From the NCBI RefSeq assembly GCF_002742335.1, contig NZ_MDGR01000007.1:2918501-2982500 (forward strand): a stretch of DNA of 64,000 nucleotides, read 5' to 3'. Source of the stretch: Reichenbachiella sp. 5M10 (GTDB lineage: Bacteria > Bacteroidota > Bacteroidia > Cytophagales > Cyclobacteriaceae). Numbering within the stretch: the first letter of the stretch is position 1; every line of letters begins with the position of its first letter. Below are positions 37,459 to 45,862 of the stretch, piece after piece. The translations under genes and the position numbers were made by a program. A model generated the notes under the pieces. That model saw nothing but the letters and a program-made list of their open reading frames with translations, made no database searches and was not told the DNA's origin.

Positions 37459-38073
37459 ATGAAACACCTTTTTAGCGCCCTTCTCTTCCTTTTCGTTTTT
37501 TCCAATGCCTACTCCCAAAAATACATGGACAAGCTACTTGTAGAATCTTGCGAATGTGTTGACAAGATTGATATTGATTTAGAATTGCAACAGTACAACC
37601 TACAATTGGGTCTGTGTATGCTCGAAGCAGCACAACCCTACCAAAAACAACTCTTGAAAGACTATGAGATCGATATAGCCCACATCGACACGAATGGGCA
37701 AGGTGAAAAACTAGGTCGAATGATTGGCGTAAAGATGGCTTCTGTCTGTCCCAATACCCTCCTCGCTCTCTCCAACAAAATGAACCCTCAACCCTCACCA
37801 GAACCCAGCATCCAAGTAGCGACAGCTACCGTGTCCCAAATAGACCATGACCCGTTCGTCGTATTCACTCTCAAAGACTCCTACGACAAGGAAGTAAAAT
37901 ACTATTGGTTGAGCCCCGTAGAATCAGATCTGGAGCTCATTCAAAACTACCCCGCCCTATTGGACAAAAAGGTCAGCATCCGCTACGAAACCCAAGAGCT
38001 TTTTGATCCCAAGATTGAAGTATACCGTGACTTCAATGTGATTCAAGAGATTAATCTTGCGATAGAGGAATAA
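37459..38073 (+). CDS. Exported Cys-containing protein of unknown function
   Basis: 204 residues with a signal peptide ending NAYSQ. The N-terminal mature half is helical with a CEC motif (residues 31-33), a further Cys in LGLCMLEAAQPY and one in ASVCPNTL, a pattern seen in exported hypothetical proteins of this phylum. The C-terminal half (about 118-204) looks like a beta-barrel OB-type domain (DPFVVFTLKDSYDKEVKYYWLSP, KKVSIRYETQELFDP). Function not recognised. Repeat copy A lies just downstream. Confidence 0.7.
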   Translation: MKHLFSALLFLFVFSNAYSQKYMDKLLVESCECVDKIDIDLELQQYNLQLGLCMLEAAQPYQKQLLKDYEIDIAHIDTNGQGEKLGRMIGVKMASVCPNTLLALSNKMNPQPSPEPSIQVATATVSQIDHDPFVVFTLKDSYDKEVKYYWLSPVESDLELIQNYPALLDKKVSIRYETQELFDPKIEVYRDFNVIQEINLAIEE

Positions 38074-38105
38074 CGAAAACCAGCACAACATCACCTTTGG
38101 CATCA

Positions 38106-38236
38106 GGATACCAGCCCAGCTAAAGGTCTATAGCGGCTGAAATCTATTGCAATGTCCACCGTAGTGCTCGATGCGAACAAGCACTACGGTGGTTGCACTG
38201 CTGTCTATCGACACCAGTGTGACAAGGACGATTGGA
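38106..38236. repeat. Dispersed hairpin repeat, copy A
   Basis: Shares with copy B at about 40027-40150 the segments GGAT-CCAGC, ACCGTAGTGCTCG, GTTGC-CTGC, TATCGA-AC-AGTG and the 15-base GACAAGGACGATTGG, in the same order and orientation. Its core is a perfect 13-bp inverted repeat, CCACCGTAGTGCT (38156-38168) against AGCACTACGGTGG (38180-38192), with an 11-base loop. It sits between the convergent unknown exported gene and the cupin gene. Confidence 0.75.
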
Positions 38237-38249
38237 TTGACAGTCGTAT

Positions 38250-38804
38250 TTACTTCACGAAGGATATGCCGTGATTGCCACAAATCTTGGCTACCGTTTC
38301 AAAATTGGGAGGTCCAGGAGGTAGGTCGGACAATTCCTGAAACATCATCTCAATACCAGCAGGAAAAGCACTCGTGATCATCTTTGCCTTTTCTGTACCG
38401 ACCACTGTCCAGGCATGCGAAATATTCTTAGGGGCGAAAGCTGTGTCTCCTGCCTGTAGCACTGTCGTTTTTCCGTCTACCATGATCTCGATTTGCCCTG
38501 CAATCACCCTAAAAATCTCATCTTCTTTGGTATGAATATGAGGCGGTATGCCGACACCTGGCTCTACATCATCTACCCACTCCACAATTTGGTTGTCAGT
38601 ATCACTACCTACTAGTTTGTGCGTCTGGATATCTCCAAGCACATTGAGCACATCCCCATTTCCATCTCGGATAATTTTGGATTCGAGATCCGCAGTTGAT
38701 CTGTCCTCGCCTAAAATGCTTTTGCTGACGGAAACTCCCGGAATCAAGGCAACCCCAATTCCGATACCTGTTGTTTTGATAAAATTCTTTCTGTCCATTA
38801 TCAT
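38250..38804 (-). CDS. Exported cupin-domain protein
   Basis: 184 residues. The N-terminus MDRKNFIKTTGIGIGVALIPG is a Tat-like signal with RK in place of RR. The cupin domain (about 75-165) has the metal-site pattern PPHIHTKEDEIFRVIAG with two His and one Glu, then GDTAFAPKNISHAW with the second motif His. Cupin_2 proteins of this size include dioxygenases, isomerases and binding proteins, so the reaction is unknown. Start 38804 or 38798 (two ATGs two codons apart). Its upstream neighbour on the same strand is an AraC regulator 194 bases away, and the pair lies between the two copies of the hairpin repeat. Confidence 0.8.
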   Translation of the reverse strand: MIMDRKNFIKTTGIGIGVALIPGVSVSKSILGEDRSTADLESKIIRDGNGDVLNVLGDIQTHKLVGSDTDNQIVEWVDDVEPGVGIPPHIHTKEDEIFRVIAGQIEIMVDGKTTVLQAGDTAFAPKNISHAWTVVGTEKAKMITSAFPAGIEMMFQELSDLPPGPPNFETVAKICGNHGISFVK

Positions 38805-38998
38805 TCTGTTTTATTGATTAAATGTGTGGTTTTCCTCTACAAACAAGCCTTTGCCATAGCGAAATAGGTAGTATCTGACCAAGGCTGATGCCCCAGATGA
38901 TGGCAAAGTCTTGTTTCACCTTGTGGAAACTAAGATAAAGGAGAAGGGTACTTTGAAAGTTGTGATAAAATCGGCAAAACCTTAGAATTTCAGCAAAA

Positions 38999-39808
38999 TC
39001 AGCTTTTTCTAATCTGTGAAGGTGATAATTTGGAGTGCTTTTTTAGATAATAACTGAAATAATCGGGCGAGGAAAACCCAAGATCATAAGACACTTGTTT
39101 GATAGGCTTGTCCGTAAATTTCAATTCGTAACGGGCCGTCATCACCAGCTTTTCGTCAATCAGGCTTTTGGCATTTGTCCCCAATACATCCTTTACGCAT
39201 TCGTTCAGGTACTTGTCCGAAACGTGCAGTTGCTGAGCATACCCACTCACCTCGTGATGCTCCGAATAGTATTTATCAATCCTTTGCTTGAATTTGTAAA
39301 CCAGGGCTGCTTTTTGGTTGTTGTCAGAAATAAACGTCCTGATATTGCACTTTCCGTCACAGTACACAAAAAAGGTGTTCAATAGCGATAGGATAGCCTC
39401 ATCTTTATGCGCCAGATTGGTACTGATTAGTTCATCCAGCATCTCCAAAATCGACTTTACGCGTATTTCGATTCCTGGCGAAAGATTTATTTTAGGGATC
39501 TCGTCCGTAGATTTGAAAATTCGGACTTGTGTAATGTGTAGATTCTTGAACGTAGGGTAGTCCAGTGTGCTTTTTGGCAAGTACAGTAAGTAGCCTGAGG
39601 AAGCCGCCGTTTCTCTTTTATGTATGCTCCAATCAAAATCCGGGGTGAGGAAGAATACCGAATTGGACACGTTGCTGTACTTTGTCTTGTTAATTTCAAT
39701 ATGCTGAACACCTTTGTGAATCCAACACAGCGTATAACAGTCCCTTTCACTTCGGCTTGAAGTTACCTTGTCGAGAATTGGCGATATTTTTATTGCATCT
39801 AGTGGCAT
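38999..39808 (-). CDS. AraC-family transcriptional regulator
   Basis: 269 residues. An N-terminal cupin-like ligand domain (about 1-130) precedes the AraC DNA-binding domain (about 165-268) with two helix-turn-helix units: VSGYAQQLHVSDKYLNECVKDVLG and IKQVSYDLGFSSPDYFSYYLKKHSKLSPSQIRKS. The second unit is the most conserved AraC stretch. It probably controls the adjacent cupin gene. Some stretches are more A+T-rich than nearby genes (first 60 bases of the 3' end are about 28% G+C), which hints at transfer but is not uniform across the gene. Confidence 0.92.
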   Translation of the reverse strand: MPLDAIKISPILDKVTSSRSERDCYTLCWIHKGVQHIEINKTKYSNVSNSVFFLTPDFDWSIHKRETAASSGYLLYLPKSTLDYPTFKNLHITQVRIFKSTDEIPKINLSPGIEIRVKSILEMLDELISTNLAHKDEAILSLLNTFFVYCDGKCNIRTFISDNNQKAALVYKFKQRIDKYYSEHHEVSGYAQQLHVSDKYLNECVKDVLGTNAKSLIDEKLVMTARYELKFTDKPIKQVSYDLGFSSPDYFSYYLKKHSKLSPSQIRKS

Positions 39809-40226
39809 GCTGATGTGACTGTCAACCTAACTTGGCGAGGTGACGCACTTGAATTCACTGTAGCAAAGTAGTAAAATCTGCTGGTGCATCCAAAGCATCA
39901 GATCGGACTGCAAACAGAATGGAAGGCGACAAACACTTTAGAATTTCCGAGACCTTACTATTGAATAGCGCACTACTACTGGATAGGAGCAACGGATGGA
40001 CGCCCTTCTGTATTTCGGATCATAGTGGATGCCAGCAGTAAACAAGGTGAAGGCTGGGTACCGTAGTGCTCGCTCGCAGCGAGGGTTACGGTAGTTGCTC
40101 TGCCATGTATCGATACAAGTGCGTCCTCATCACAGACAAGGACGATTGGGGGCATCTCCTCACTCTATATGTTTCCAGCGAAATATATAGGTCAAAAAAT
40201 GGCATTGATTTGCTGTGATTTTGTCA
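39809..40226. other. Intergenic region with repeat copy B and a possible coding remnant
   Basis: About 420 bases upstream of the AraC gene. It contains repeat copy B. Just before it, an open frame without a start (39965-40066, plus strand) reads HYYWIGATDGRPSVFRIIVD, continues to a stop inside the hairpin, and has a protein-like composition; it may be the broken end of a lost gene. The first 150 bases show nothing recognisable. Confidence 0.45.
40027..40150. repeat. Dispersed hairpin repeat, copy B
   Basis: Homologous to copy A. The stem is kept with different bases: TACCGTA (40059-40065) against TACGGTA (40087-40093), and inside it CTCGCT (40069-40074) against AGCGAG (40078-40083) with a 3-base loop. 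The tail GTTGC...GACAAGGACGATTGG is shared; copy B has about 12 extra bases before GACAAGG. Confidence 0.75.
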
Positions 40227-40227
40227 A

Positions 40228-40449
40228 ATGAACGAAAAAACAACCTTTTTTAACCCTCTATTGAAAAGAGTAGACGGAGAGTACTGTATAGAAACAGAGT
40301 TTACACTTGGTGGCCAACATTTTTCTAAACCAAAATATCTAGGAGAGGGAGGATTTGGGTATTTCAAGATCCCAAACCTGATTGGAAAACGTGTAAAAGT
40401 GCTATGCCACGATGACGAAAAGGTAGAAATACTTAGTATTCTCCCTTAG
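40228..40449 (+). CDS. Small hypothetical protein
   Basis: 73 residues with an ATG start and a balanced composition suggesting a small beta-rich soluble protein (GEYCIETEFTLGGQHFSKP, LGEGGFGYFKIPNLIGKRVKVL). No signal peptide, membrane segment or known motif. It begins about 78 bases after repeat copy B. Codon use looks natural, so it is probably real, but I cannot assign a role. It is convergent with ccsBA. Confidence 0.5.
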   Translation: MNEKTTFFNPLLKRVDGEYCIETEFTLGGQHFSKPKYLGEGGFGYFKIPNLIGKRVKVLCHDDEKVEILSILP

Positions 40450-40567
40450 ATCCCCATCTGTAACGAGGGAGATTGAGGATATTGGTAGTGTACTAGGATA
40501 GACATCTATAGAGACGATGGGCATTTCAAATCCCCAATCAATGCGAACCCTGCACGGTCAGTAGCGA

Positions 40568-43500
40568 TTAGCTCTTCTGCCCGTGCAGCTTCTTATAGTT
40601 CCACTTGGAGAGGATCGCCAATATCACTACGCCAGCCACGATCCAGTACACGAACTGTGGGATCGGTACGGGATCACCTTTGGCGTAGGAATGCAAGCCT
40701 GCAAGGTAGTAGTTGACCCCAAAGGAAGTCATGATGATGCTAAAAAACCCTACTACACTGGCCAAGCTATAGACATAGAGGTCGTTGAGCTTCGGCACGA
40801 GACGCAGGTGGAGTATCGTCGCATACACGATCACCGAGATCAGTGCCCAGGTTTCTTTTGGATCCCAGCCCCAGTATCTCCCCCAGGATTCATTGGCCCA
40901 TACCCCACCGAGGAAGGTTCCTATGGTGAGCATGAACAGTCCGATGGTCATGGACATTTCGCTGATGTAGCTTAGTTCTTTCATGCTGTTGAACAAGCGC
41001 TCATTGCCCTTCTTCTCGACAATCATAAACACCAAAGTGAGTATCCCCAGCAATGCCGACAGTGCCAACGGCGCATAGCTACTCACGATGATCGCCACGT
41101 GGATTTTGAGCCAGTAGGATTTGAGTACAGGCACAAGGTTGGTGATCTCAGGATTGAGCCAATCCAAGAAGGCCACAAACAGCAGCGTCCCAGCAAACAG
41201 AGCCGCTAGCGGTACCACAAAATCAGACTTGCGGTAAAACGAGAAGCCAAACAACATCAGCGCCCAAGACACCAATATGATCATCTCATAGCCGTTGCTC
41301 CAAGGAGGATACTGTGCTGCATACCACCGCAAGATCAGGTTGAAGGTCAAGGCCAAAAAGCCCACAAAAACCACTGCGGTCAAGCCGATCTTGCTCTTGT
41401 CGACCAACAAATTGTTCGGGTAAAAAACCGAAAAGATCGCAACGGCCAATAGTGCGATGCCTGTCAACCAGAAGAAAGAGAACAGGTGGTTGAACAACCT
41501 GAGTTTGTTGTACAGCAATTCTGCCCGCTGGATGTTGCTACTAGGGATCACGGCTGCACCTTTGACATTTTGGAAGGTGCGGATGTAACTTAGCGTCTCG
41601 TCGGCTTGCGTCCAATCTTTGTCTCTACTGGCCTTGAGTACACTCTGGTAGTACATCGGCATGATGCGCTTCACAAATACAGAATCTTCTCCTTTGAACG
41701 CCTCTCCCTCGTATTTGTCATGAAACCAAGTATTCTCTGGATCGCCTTCTAGCGGAAACAATTTTAAATAGTATCCAGTCAACCCTTGAAAGAAAACATT
41801 GAACCGCTCGTCTACATGGATCAGCTCCTTGTCCAGATTGGATCGCTCTGCGGGTTTCTTGCGGTTGGCCTCTTCCACCAAATCCAATAGCAGGTAATTG
41901 CCCCGCTGATCCAACAGGTCAGTGAAAGCCAAATATTTGGTTTCCTCTTTGCCTATCGTTTCGAGGATGGCCGCTCCTTTCTTCGGATCGATCTTGATGA
42001 TGGGCACAGCCTGCCACACCATGGGATTGATTTGCATCATCAAAAACTGCTGATCGCTGTTGAGCTTCATATCAGGCGTCAAAGCAAAAGACGAACGTCC
42101 ATGCACCTTTCTCAAGAATTCGGATGACAAGGTATTGACTGGTTTGATCCGTCCATCCAGATCCTGCACGAGCAACTCCCCAAATTCATTGGCTTTGTCC
42201 GCGGGGATATAACTGGATTTTATATTGTTGAGAAAGGCTTGTTGGTCTTGTTGCCCCGTCTCCTGGGCAGATACGCCACTCCATAGTCCTAGCACCAGTA
42301 CGACTGTAGAAGCGACCTTCTTGGCATTGAGTGCTGACAATTTCTTATTGATGGTTTGAAACCTAGAGTTCTTCCAAAACAGTGTCAAGAACATCCCGAT
42401 CCCCAGCAAAGTGTAACCGAGATAGGTAATGTTCGTCCCCCACCAATCGCTGTTGACCGAGAGCACCGTGCCCAACTCGTCGGTATCGTAGGATGCCTGA
42501 AAGAATCGATACCCACGGTAGTCCAATACATTGTTCATGTAGATGTGATACGGAAACTGCTCCTCTCCATCTATGACCGTGACACGACTCGAATAGGACG
42601 ATGGGCTCACTGATCCAGGGTAGCGTATCAACTCAAAATCATTCAATGCAATCTCAAAGGGTAGCTGTATGGGCTTGGGTCCGTAGGTGATGTCGACATG
42701 ATACGCCCCCAATTGCACGTGTTGTTTGTCGCTGTAGTTGCCGTCAAAAGCAGGCAAAAGCACCTCGTGCTGTATCTCACCATCTGACAGCTTGACAAAC
42801 AGCAGATCATCCAGCGTCTTGGCCTTTTGCTGATCCTCAGACTGACGATAGACCACTGCGCTGTGCTCAAAAATCTCTGGCACTACGAAGGCTACTCCTT
42901 CCCCTTGATACAGCGCGCGCAATTTCAGGTCTTGTAGCGTATCTGCAGGCAACCTACCCCCTGACTGGGTAGCCATGATCATAAACGATAGCTCTACGGG
43001 AGACTGAATCTTCAATTCGCCATCCACTTCATAGATATTGACTGCTCCTGGTACGGGATTGTTGAATGTGACGGGGTAGTTATTGACCAGGATCGACCCG
43101 CCCGACTGCAAGTACAAATTTTCTCTACCGGTGGTGCCAGCAGTCACTACTGTGAGTACGGCACCTCCTGTTTTGGATTCAATTACTTTTTGTTCGGCCT
43201 GCGGCACAAAAGCGGCAGCCTCGACCGTCACCTCTCCATTTTGTCCAAAAGACAAGTCAAAGTCAGGTTGACTGAAAAAGGATAAATTGAGTTGCTGCTC
43301 GTAGGTCTCTTTGTAGTCTCCCTTGGTCACCTCGACCTGAAGGTAGCGCTCCTGCGAAACGATCTCCGAAGCAGCCTGCCCCTCACGGATACTCATGAGC
43401 CCCTCGAAACCATAGTAGCGTGTCACAAATGCTCCAATGAGCGTGACGATGAATGCGACATGAAACAAAAAGATGGGAAACTTCTCTTTGCGTAGGAGCT

Positions 43501-43708
43501 TGTACCGAAAGATGTTTCCCATAAAATTGAGCACCAACAAAAACATGATCACCTCAAACCACCAGGCTTTGTAGATCATCGTTTGGACGGCTTGCGTACC
43601 AAAATCGTTTTCCAAAAATGTACCGTAAGCCATCGCTATGGCAAAAAGCAAAAGAAGTACTGTTGTCAACTGATTAGAAAACAATACTTTAAAAATTCCT
43701 GACTTCAT
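40568..43708 (-). CDS. ccsBA: Fused cytochrome c biogenesis protein CcsBA
   Basis: A 1046-residue fusion of the two System II components. The N-terminal ResB/CcsB part has membrane segments near residues 10-30, 48-66 and 78-98, a large periplasmic domain and a fourth helix near 430. A junction with a signal-like hydrophobic stretch (near 465-485, ending GVSAQ) leads into another periplasmic domain (to about 740) and then the CcsA/ResC part with many helices and the haem-handling WWD segment SWGRYWGWDPKETW (near residue 940). CcsBA carries haem across the membrane and attaches it to CxxCH motifs. It is the last gene of the nrf operon, 15 bases after nrfA, and presumably matures NrfA and NrfH, including the unusual CxxCK site. 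Confidence 0.92.
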   Translation of the reverse strand: MKSGIFKVLFSNQLTTVLLLLFAIAMAYGTFLENDFGTQAVQTMIYKAWWFEVIMFLLVLNFMGNIFRYKLLRKEKFPIFLFHVAFIVTLIGAFVTRYYGFEGLMSIREGQAASEIVSQERYLQVEVTKGDYKETYEQQLNLSFFSQPDFDLSFGQNGEVTVEAAAFVPQAEQKVIESKTGGAVLTVVTAGTTGRENLYLQSGGSILVNNYPVTFNNPVPGAVNIYEVDGELKIQSPVELSFMIMATQSGGRLPADTLQDLKLRALYQGEGVAFVVPEIFEHSAVVYRQSEDQQKAKTLDDLLFVKLSDGEIQHEVLLPAFDGNYSDKQHVQLGAYHVDITYGPKPIQLPFEIALNDFELIRYPGSVSPSSYSSRVTVIDGEEQFPYHIYMNNVLDYRGYRFFQASYDTDELGTVLSVNSDWWGTNITYLGYTLLGIGMFLTLFWKNSRFQTINKKLSALNAKKVASTVVLVLGLWSGVSAQETGQQDQQAFLNNIKSSYIPADKANEFGELLVQDLDGRIKPVNTLSSEFLRKVHGRSSFALTPDMKLNSDQQFLMMQINPMVWQAVPIIKIDPKKGAAILETIGKEETKYLAFTDLLDQRGNYLLLDLVEEANRKKPAERSNLDKELIHVDERFNVFFQGLTGYYLKLFPLEGDPENTWFHDKYEGEAFKGEDSVFVKRIMPMYYQSVLKASRDKDWTQADETLSYIRTFQNVKGAAVIPSSNIQRAELLYNKLRLFNHLFSFFWLTGIALLAVAIFSVFYPNNLLVDKSKIGLTAVVFVGFLALTFNLILRWYAAQYPPWSNGYEMIILVSWALMLFGFSFYRKSDFVVPLAALFAGTLLFVAFLDWLNPEITNLVPVLKSYWLKIHVAIIVSSYAPLALSALLGILTLVFMIVEKKGNERLFNSMKELSYISEMSMTIGLFMLTIGTFLGGVWANESWGRYWGWDPKETWALISVIVYATILHLRLVPKLNDLYVYSLASVVGFFSIIMTSFGVNYYLAGLHSYAKGDPVPIPQFVYWIVAGVVILAILSKWNYKKLHGQKS

Positions 43709-43723
43709 ATGATTTGTATCTCC

Positions 43724-45235
43724 TTACTTCATGGAGACGGCCTTCTTCACCCCCATGCCTTCTTCACGTTTCTTAGCCTCTTCGAGCCACTTAGGTATGA
43801 TATTCTTCTTAAACTCTTCCTTCTCTTTCTCCAAAGCTACACGATCGATTCCCATCAATTGTTGCGCCTTGTCTTTGGTCGTGATGTCTGGGTAAGGCAA
43901 CTCTTCGTTGTACCCCAAACTCGCCAGCAATCTGGCCAGCTTGATCCGACCTTGGCCTGCCACATCCATCGCCGAACTGACCACTCTACTCACCTCCACG
44001 GGAGAGTGAAAAGAAGCCCCATGAGACGCTACCGAATAGTCCCATCTCCACTGCGCATGTCGAATATCCTGCAGGATGTCCACCATATCCGCTTCGGTCG
44101 CGCCCAACTCCCATGCCTTGCCCGCTTCCAAGTGCAAACGAACTAAAATTTTCTCCAACTTCTCCATATTTTCGGCAACCATTTTCTGTCTTGTATAGAC
44201 ATCTGCTACCAAATCCTCTTTGTCTTGACGATGACAGACCTGACAGGAGTTGGTTACGTTGTTGAGTGGAGACTGGATATGGTGGTCTGTGTACTTCTGT
44301 CCACCTTCTGAGGTATATGGCATGTGACAATCCGCACAGGACACCCCGCGCTTAGCATGTATGCCCGTGCTGTATATTTCATACCCTGGATGTTGAGCCT
44401 TGAGCATTGGCGCTTTGCTCACCGCATGCGTCCAGTCACTGAAATTGATCTCATCATAGTAGGCCTCCATCGCCTCCACAGAAGTACCGTCTCTCCATGG
44501 GAACACCAAATAAGGCACGCCTTCTTTGCCCGGAAGGTTCTTGTTGAAATAGTACTCAACATGACACTGCGCACACACCAGAGAGCGCATCTCTTGATGA
44601 CTCGATGCGTTGATATCCTTGCCCATCGCCTCGAACGCCTCGATCAGCGCTGGGCGTGTGATACGAAGACTCATGGTCTCAGGGTTGTGACAGTCGGCAC
44701 ACCCTATAGCATTGACGACTTCCGCCCCCTTATCAGCCCACTTACCACTATAGAACTCGTCTATTCCGATCTCATTCATCAGACGAGGGACGTCTGGGCT
44801 CTTGCAGGTCCAGCAAGTACTCGGCATAGGCCCTGTACCAGGCCCCGTAGGAGCGCCCGTTCTGAGGATGTCACGAATATCATCTACTGCATAGTAGTGC
44901 CCTCGTGGTGCATTGTACTCCTTGGAGAAAGCATAGCCTGCCCACAAGATCACCAATCTCGGATCCTTTTCGAGCATATCAACAGGCTTGCTTCCGCCTT
45001 GGTAACTCTGAAAGGTCGTGTCTTTGGTTTCCAAGAAGGACTGATACTGTCTCGGAAAGTTCTCTCCCCACACTTGATTGCGGGGTTCATTGTCCGCTAT
45101 CTCTACCATGGGTTGGTAGGCGAACTTGGATTCGGTTTTTCTACTGATGATGCTATTGGCTAACAGGCTCAGTAAAAAGGCTGCTACTGCAGTCGCAAAA
45201 AATAAAAATACATGTCTTTTTTTGATAGAGGCCAT
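43724..45235 (-). CDS. nrfA: Ammonia-forming cytochrome c nitrite reductase
   Basis: A 503-residue pentahaem enzyme reducing nitrite to ammonium with six electrons. N-terminal membrane/signal segment (9-31). The catalytic haem site is CWTCK at 141-145 (Lys in place of His); the four other sites are CADCH (179-183), CAQCH (221-225), CADCH (300-304) and CQVCH (331-335). CAQCHVEYYF carries the active-site Tyr and KAQHPGYE the active-site His. All expected ligands are present. Follows nrfH by 15 bases. The product is anchored or docked at the NrfH quinol dehydrogenase. Confidence 0.97.
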   Translation of the reverse strand: MASIKKRHVFLFFATAVAAFLLSLLANSIISRKTESKFAYQPMVEIADNEPRNQVWGENFPRQYQSFLETKDTTFQSYQGGSKPVDMLEKDPRLVILWAGYAFSKEYNAPRGHYYAVDDIRDILRTGAPTGPGTGPMPSTCWTCKSPDVPRLMNEIGIDEFYSGKWADKGAEVVNAIGCADCHNPETMSLRITRPALIEAFEAMGKDINASSHQEMRSLVCAQCHVEYYFNKNLPGKEGVPYLVFPWRDGTSVEAMEAYYDEINFSDWTHAVSKAPMLKAQHPGYEIYSTGIHAKRGVSCADCHMPYTSEGGQKYTDHHIQSPLNNVTNSCQVCHRQDKEDLVADVYTRQKMVAENMEKLEKILVRLHLEAGKAWELGATEADMVDILQDIRHAQWRWDYSVASHGASFHSPVEVSRVVSSAMDVAGQGRIKLARLLASLGYNEELPYPDITTKDKAQQLMGIDRVALEKEKEEFKKNIIPKWLEEAKKREEGMGVKKAVSMK

Positions 45236-45250
45236 GGTCGGGACATTTGG

Positions 45251-45850
45251 TTATTTAGAAGACTTCAATTGTTTTTTGATCCAGTCTGGGACAAACTCCT
45301 TCTGCTGCTGACGAACGGACAACGGTTCAATGAACTGACCAATGGCCGCCAAGCTTTTCACTCTGCCATGAGGAGTCTCTCTGTGACATTCCCAGCAGGC
45401 TCTGCTGGTTCTATTTTCTTCATGATTGTCCACCCAAGATGCCATTTTTGCATCGGTGACTTGATCGATATGGCACCTGATGCAATTGTTTTGCACTACA
45501 TGCTGACTGGGTTCTCGCATGGTGATCGCCTGAGGCTCCATTCGCATCGTATAGATCGAGGCATGGTACAATCCATCCATTGCTTTGAAATAGTACTTGT
45601 TCACCACATTGTTGTGCGGTACATGACAATCATTGCAGACGGTGACACGCTGGTGCGAACTATGATCCCACGTGATGTACTCAGGAGTCATCACGTGACA
45701 ATTGATGCATGCCTTGGGATCGTCAGAGAGGTAGGATACCGCGTTGGACACTCTCAACACATAAAACCCTAAACCAGCCATCAGCCCACACAAGAGTGTA
45801 ACGGGTACGATCCACTGGTCAGGTGGTATTATCTTGTTTAGGAGGTTCAT
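45251..45850 (-). CDS. nrfH: Cytochrome c quinol dehydrogenase NrfH
   Basis: A 199-residue NapC/NirT-family tetrahaem protein: one N-terminal membrane helix (about 14-33), then CINCH (48-52), CNDCH (72-76), CIRCH (123-127) and CWECH (152-156). It takes electrons from the menaquinol pool and passes them to NrfA. The C-terminus extends about 40 residues past the last haem site. Thirteen bases separate it from the upstream porin-like gene, and it precedes nrfA, the standard nrfHA order. Confidence 0.96.
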   Translation of the reverse strand: MNLLNKIIPPDQWIVPVTLLCGLMAGLGFYVLRVSNAVSYLSDDPKACINCHVMTPEYITWDHSSHQRVTVCNDCHVPHNNVVNKYYFKAMDGLYHASIYTMRMEPQAITMREPSQHVVQNNCIRCHIDQVTDAKMASWVDNHEENRTSRACWECHRETPHGRVKSLAAIGQFIEPLSVRQQQKEFVPDWIKKQLKSSK

Positions 45851-45862
45851 GGTACCATTAAG

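Noticed and set aside
40550-40588. Eight-base inverted repeat CTGCACGG/CCGTGCAG near the ccsBA stop
   Set aside because: A 23-base loop and location inside the last ccsBA codons make it a poor terminator; may be chance.
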